From assembly GCA_025928735.1 (NCBI GenBank), contig JAICIW010000063.1, forward strand, positions 1 through 8,909: a stretch of 8,909 nt of DNA, read 5' to 3'. The notes under the pieces are model-generated. The model made no database searches. It was not told the DNA's origin and was given only the letters and a program-made list of their open reading frames with translations. This document shows, in pieces, positions 7,008 through 8,909 of this stretch. Both the position numbers and the translations under genes were made by a program. The stretch comes from Rhodanobacteraceae bacterium (GTDB lineage: Bacteria; Pseudomonadota; Gammaproteobacteria; Xanthomonadales; Rhodanobacteraceae). How positions within the stretch are numbered: position 1 is the stretch's first letter; each line of letters begins with the position of its first letter.

Positions 7008-7628
7008 GTGGCAACACGCAACGGCAAACAAGCGGTACGCAACGGCGGTTCGGGATTCCCGGGCTGGGCCCTGTTCCTGGCGGGTGTGGTGGTGGGGCTG
7101 ATCCTGTTCGCGTTCGCGAGCCGGCACCTGCCCAGCCTGCGCCGCACCGATCAACCGCAGGCCAATCCGGACGCTGTCGCGCAACAGGCCAGCTCGCCCG
7201 GCATCGCCGGAAGCAGCGCGGCCTCCAGCGCTTCGCAATTCGACTTCTACAAGGTGTTGCCGGAAAAGGAAGTGGTGATTCCGAACACGGAACTCTCCGC
7301 GATGGCCAAGGCCGAACAGCAGCAGGCCGCGGCCGCCAACAACGCCAGTGCATCCGCGCCCGCCGCCACCAGCGCGACAGGCGCTGCGTCTTCGGAAGGC
7401 GGTTACGTGTTGCAGGTGGGTGCGTTCCCGAAAGCCAGCGATGCCGACGCGATGAAAGCCAAGCTCGCGCTGCAGGGCTTCACCGCGCACGTCCAGGCCG
7501 TGACGCTCGACGGGCAAGTCTGGAATCGCGTGCGGATCGGACCGTTCGCTTCGGCCACGCAGTTGCAGGACGTGCAAAAGCAGCTTTCCTCGGCGGGCAT
7601 CCACGGGATTCCGCTGAAGGAAAAATAG
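7008..7628 (+). CDS. FtsN-like SPOR-domain cell-division protein
   Basis: 206-residue bitopic inner-membrane protein. A short basic cytoplasmic tail (1-16) precedes one membrane helix (about 17-37, FPGWALFLAGVVVGLILFAF). A low-complexity periplasmic linker rich in Ala, Ser and Gln follows; within it the segment FDFYKVLPEKEVVIP resembles the short conserved stretch of FtsN-like proteins. A C-terminal SPOR domain (about 131-203) starts GGYVLQVGAFPKASDADAMKAK and includes VRIGPF. SPOR domains bind septal peptidoglycan stripped of stem peptides, so a role at the division septum is expected. Placement just after argS matches the Pseudomonas arrangement argS-SPOR protein, which supports an FtsN relation; hslVU, often adjacent in other gammaproteobacteria, is not here. 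GTG start set by GAGG at 7-nt spacing. FtsN is plausible, but another SPOR protein of the same architecture cannot be excluded. Confidence 0.88.
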   Translation: MATRNGKQAVRNGGSGFPGWALFLAGVVVGLILFAFASRHLPSLRRTDQPQANPDAVAQQASSPGIAGSSAASSASQFDFYKVLPEKEVVIPNTELSAMAKAEQQQAAAANNASASAPAATSATGAASSEGGYVLQVGAFPKASDADAMKAKLALQGFTAHVQAVTLDGQVWNRVRIGPFASATQLQDVQKQLSSAGIHGIPLKEK

Positions 7629-7670
7629 TTTCGGGATGCGGTGAGAGCGTAACGATTATTTCGTCGTCGT

Positions 7671-7772
7671 TCCGGAGCCGCGCGGAGCGCGGAACCCGGA
7701 CTGCGAAGGCAGGATGCCGAAGCGAACATCGGCGTAGCCGATGGCCCGTAGGGCGAGCCGCAGGACGCGGCG
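7671..7772. repeat. Cluster of four short palindromes, possible REP-like intergenic element
   Basis: Four hairpins are packed into about 100 bp. (1) TCCGG/CCGGA (7671-7675, 7696-7700) encloses CCGCGC-gga-GCGCGG (7678-7692). (2) CATCGGC-gta-GCCGATG (7727-7743) is perfect, 7 bp. (3) GCCC-gta-GGGC (7744-7754) directly abuts it. (4) GCCGC-aggac-GCGGC (7757-7771). Units with GTAG next to a GC-rich stem recall the REP-type repeats common in xanthomonad intergenic regions. Only one copy is present in this window, so dispersed-repeat status is inferred. The structures may also protect the SPOR mRNA 3' end or help end transcription. Confidence 0.45.
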
Positions 7773-7788
7773 AGTAATCGGTTTTTTT
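7757..7788 (+). terminator. Possible intrinsic terminator after the SPOR gene
   Basis: The stem GCCGC/GCGGC (7757-7761, 7767-7771) is followed 10 nt later by seven T (7782-7788). The gap is too long for a classical terminator. A different pairing, CCGAT (7738-7742) with ATCGG (7777-7781), would bring a stem right up to the T-run but is only 5 bp. Termination here is plausible but not certain. Confidence 0.3.
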
Positions 7789-7805
7789 GGAGTGCCTCAG
7801 TTCCC

Positions 7806-8561
7806 ATGTCCGGCAAAACAGTTCTCGTCACCGGCGCATCCGCCGGCTTCGGCGCCGCCATCGCGGCAAAGTTCGCGGAAAACGGCTGGCGCGTGATCGC
7901 GTTTGCGCGCCGCGCCGAACGGCTTGCGAAACTGGTCGATCGATTCGGCCCTGAACGCGTGCACGCCGCCGCGTTCGATATCCGCGACGAAGCCGCAATG
8001 CGAGTCGCGCTGGATGCGCTGCCGAAGGATTTTCGCGATGTCGACCTGCTGGTCAACAATGCCGGCCTCGCTCTCGGGACCGCCAAGGCCCAGGATTGCG
8101 ACCTCGCGCAATGGCGGCAGATGATCGACACCAACGTCACCGCGCTGGTCACGCTGACGCGGCTGTTGTTGCCGAAACTCATCGAACGCCGCGGCGCGAT
8201 CGCCAACATCAGCTCGATTTCCGGCACGTACCCGTACACCGGCGGCAACGTGTACGGCGGCACGAAGGCGTTCGTGACGCATTTTTCCGCGAACCTGCGC
8301 ACCGACCTGCACGGCACCGGCGTGCGCGTGACCAACATCGAACCCGGCATGGCCGAAACCGAGTTCACGCTGGTGCGCACCGGCGGCAACCAGTCCGCAT
8401 CGGACAAGCTGTACGCGGGCGCACGTCCCATCACCGGACAAGACATCGCCGACACCTTGTGGTGGGTCGCCAACCTGCCGCCGCACCTCAACATCAACCG
8501 CATCGAAGTGATGCCGGTGAGCCAGTCGGCGGCCGGGCTGCAGATCGCGCGCGATGCTTAG
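7806..8561 (+). CDS. ydfG: NADP-dependent short-chain dehydrogenase, YdfG family
   Basis: 251-residue classical short-chain dehydrogenase, closest in sequence to E. coli YdfG, which oxidises L-allo-threonine and related 3-hydroxy acids and reduces malonic semialdehyde with NADP(H). Seen: the nucleotide-binding TGASAGFG (9-16); Arg35-Arg36 after the second strand, typical of NADP preference; NNAG (84-87); Asn110; catalytic Ser137, and Tyr150-x3-Lys154 in GNVYGGTKAF. Also matching YdfG are the C-terminal landmarks NLRTDLHGTGVRVTNIEPGMAETEF and NINRIEVMPVSQS. The ATG at 7806 gives the expected short N-terminus; GGAG at 7789-7792 is 13 nt away, a long spacing that suggests modest translation. It probably has a promoter separate from the SPOR gene, since the hairpin-rich spacer lies between. 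It ends 3 nt short of the convergent speA stop. The real substrate in this organism is not known. Confidence 0.93.
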   Translation: MSGKTVLVTGASAGFGAAIAAKFAENGWRVIAFARRAERLAKLVDRFGPERVHAAAFDIRDEAAMRVALDALPKDFRDVDLLVNNAGLALGTAKAQDCDLAQWRQMIDTNVTALVTLTRLLLPKLIERRGAIANISSISGTYPYTGGNVYGGTKAFVTHFSANLRTDLHGTGVRVTNIEPGMAETEFTLVRTGGNQSASDKLYAGARPITGQDIADTLWWVANLPPHLNINRIEVMPVSQSAAGLQIARDA

Positions 8562-8564
8562 GGC

Positions 8565-8909
8565 TCAGGTTTCCTGCAGGTACGTGTAGCCGGTCAGGCC
8601 CGCTTCCAGCGCGGCTTCCAGGTGTCGTGCGGCGTCGCCGTCAAGATCGGCGGCTGCGAGCTTTTCGCGATAGGCCGCGCGCAGGTCGTCGGGCTTGTAG
8701 CCGACGTAGTCGAGCAGCATGTCGGCGGAATCGCCATGACGCGCACCGTCCAGCGTGAATGCGTTGCCCTCGATGCGCACGTTTACCGCGTCGGTATCGC
8801 CGAACAGGTTGTGGATGTCGCCCAGGGTTTCCTGATACGCCCCGACGAGAAAGATGCCGAGCCGGTACGGTTCGCCTGGTCGCAGTTCGTGCAGCGGCAG
8901 GCTGACGTC
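8565..8909 (-). CDS. speA: Biosynthetic arginine decarboxylase, C-terminal end (5' part outside window)
   Basis: Only the last 114 residues are present; the gene continues beyond the right edge. SpeA is a PLP-dependent fold-III enzyme converting arginine to agmatine, the first step of the agmatine route to putrescine. The fragment aligns with the E. coli SpeA C-terminus: GIFLVGAYQETLGDIHNLFGDT corresponds to [22 protein letters not shown], and the ending GLTGYTYLQET to GLYGYTYLEDE. The HNLFGDT segment is strongly conserved in the family. The TGA at 8565-8567 lies 3 nt from the ydfG stop in convergent orientation, so the two transcripts probably overlap at their 3' ends unless termination occurs inside the genes. 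The fragment is intact as far as visible. Confidence 0.95.
   Translation of the reverse strand, partial: DVSLPLHELRPGEPYRLGIFLVGAYQETLGDIHNLFGDTDAVNVRIEGNAFTLDGARHGDSADMLLDYVGYKPDDLRAAYREKLAAADLDGDAARHLEAALEAGLTGYTYLQET

Noticed and set aside
7403..8503. 366-codon minus-strand ORF across the SPOR gene and ydfG
   Set aside because: It runs antisense to two genes with clear family motifs; its translation is Ser/Arg/Ala-rich and unrecognised.

Overview
The window is GC-rich chromosomal DNA from a gammaproteobacterium, most likely of the Xanthomonadales/Lysobacterales (a Rhodanobacteraceae- or Xanthomonadaceae-like organism). This rests on protein character and gene content: a membrane-anchored long form of AlgC, the cluster coaBC-dut-algC divergent from radC, argS followed by a SPOR-domain protein, and a SpeA-type arginine decarboxylase. 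Nothing indicates a phage, plasmid, IS element or CRISPR array. The region is mainly core housekeeping.

Left half, minus strand: four tightly packed genes read leftwards from 4024 as coaC, coaB, dut and algC. algC runs off the left edge and lacks only its last few dozen codons. coaC and coaB overlap by 11 nt, coaB and dut by 4 nt (ATGA), and dut and algC are 9 nt apart, so this is very probably one operon. It combines coenzyme A synthesis, dUTP clean-up and thymidylate precursor supply, and sugar-phosphate supply for surface polysaccharides.

Right half, plus strand: radC is divergent from coaC across a 116-bp gap. A 355-bp non-coding stretch follows, carrying two consensus DnaA boxes. Then come argS (arginyl-tRNA synthetase), an FtsN-like SPOR-domain protein with a clear Shine-Dalgarno sequence and GTG start, a 177-bp hairpin-rich spacer, and a YdfG-type short-chain dehydrogenase. 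At the right edge the C-terminal end of speA (biosynthetic arginine decarboxylase) is on the minus strand, convergent with the dehydrogenase and only 3 nt from it.

Most noteworthy: (1) the normally fused CoaBC is split into two overlapping frames at a 7-bp imperfect tandem repeat, and removing one copy restores a fused frame with a linker of ordinary length; (2) the CoaC half has Glu where E. coli Dfp has its active-site Cys158; (3) DnaA boxes lie upstream of argS; (4) a compact run of palindromes lies between the SPOR gene and ydfG. I see no convincing new multi-gene system.
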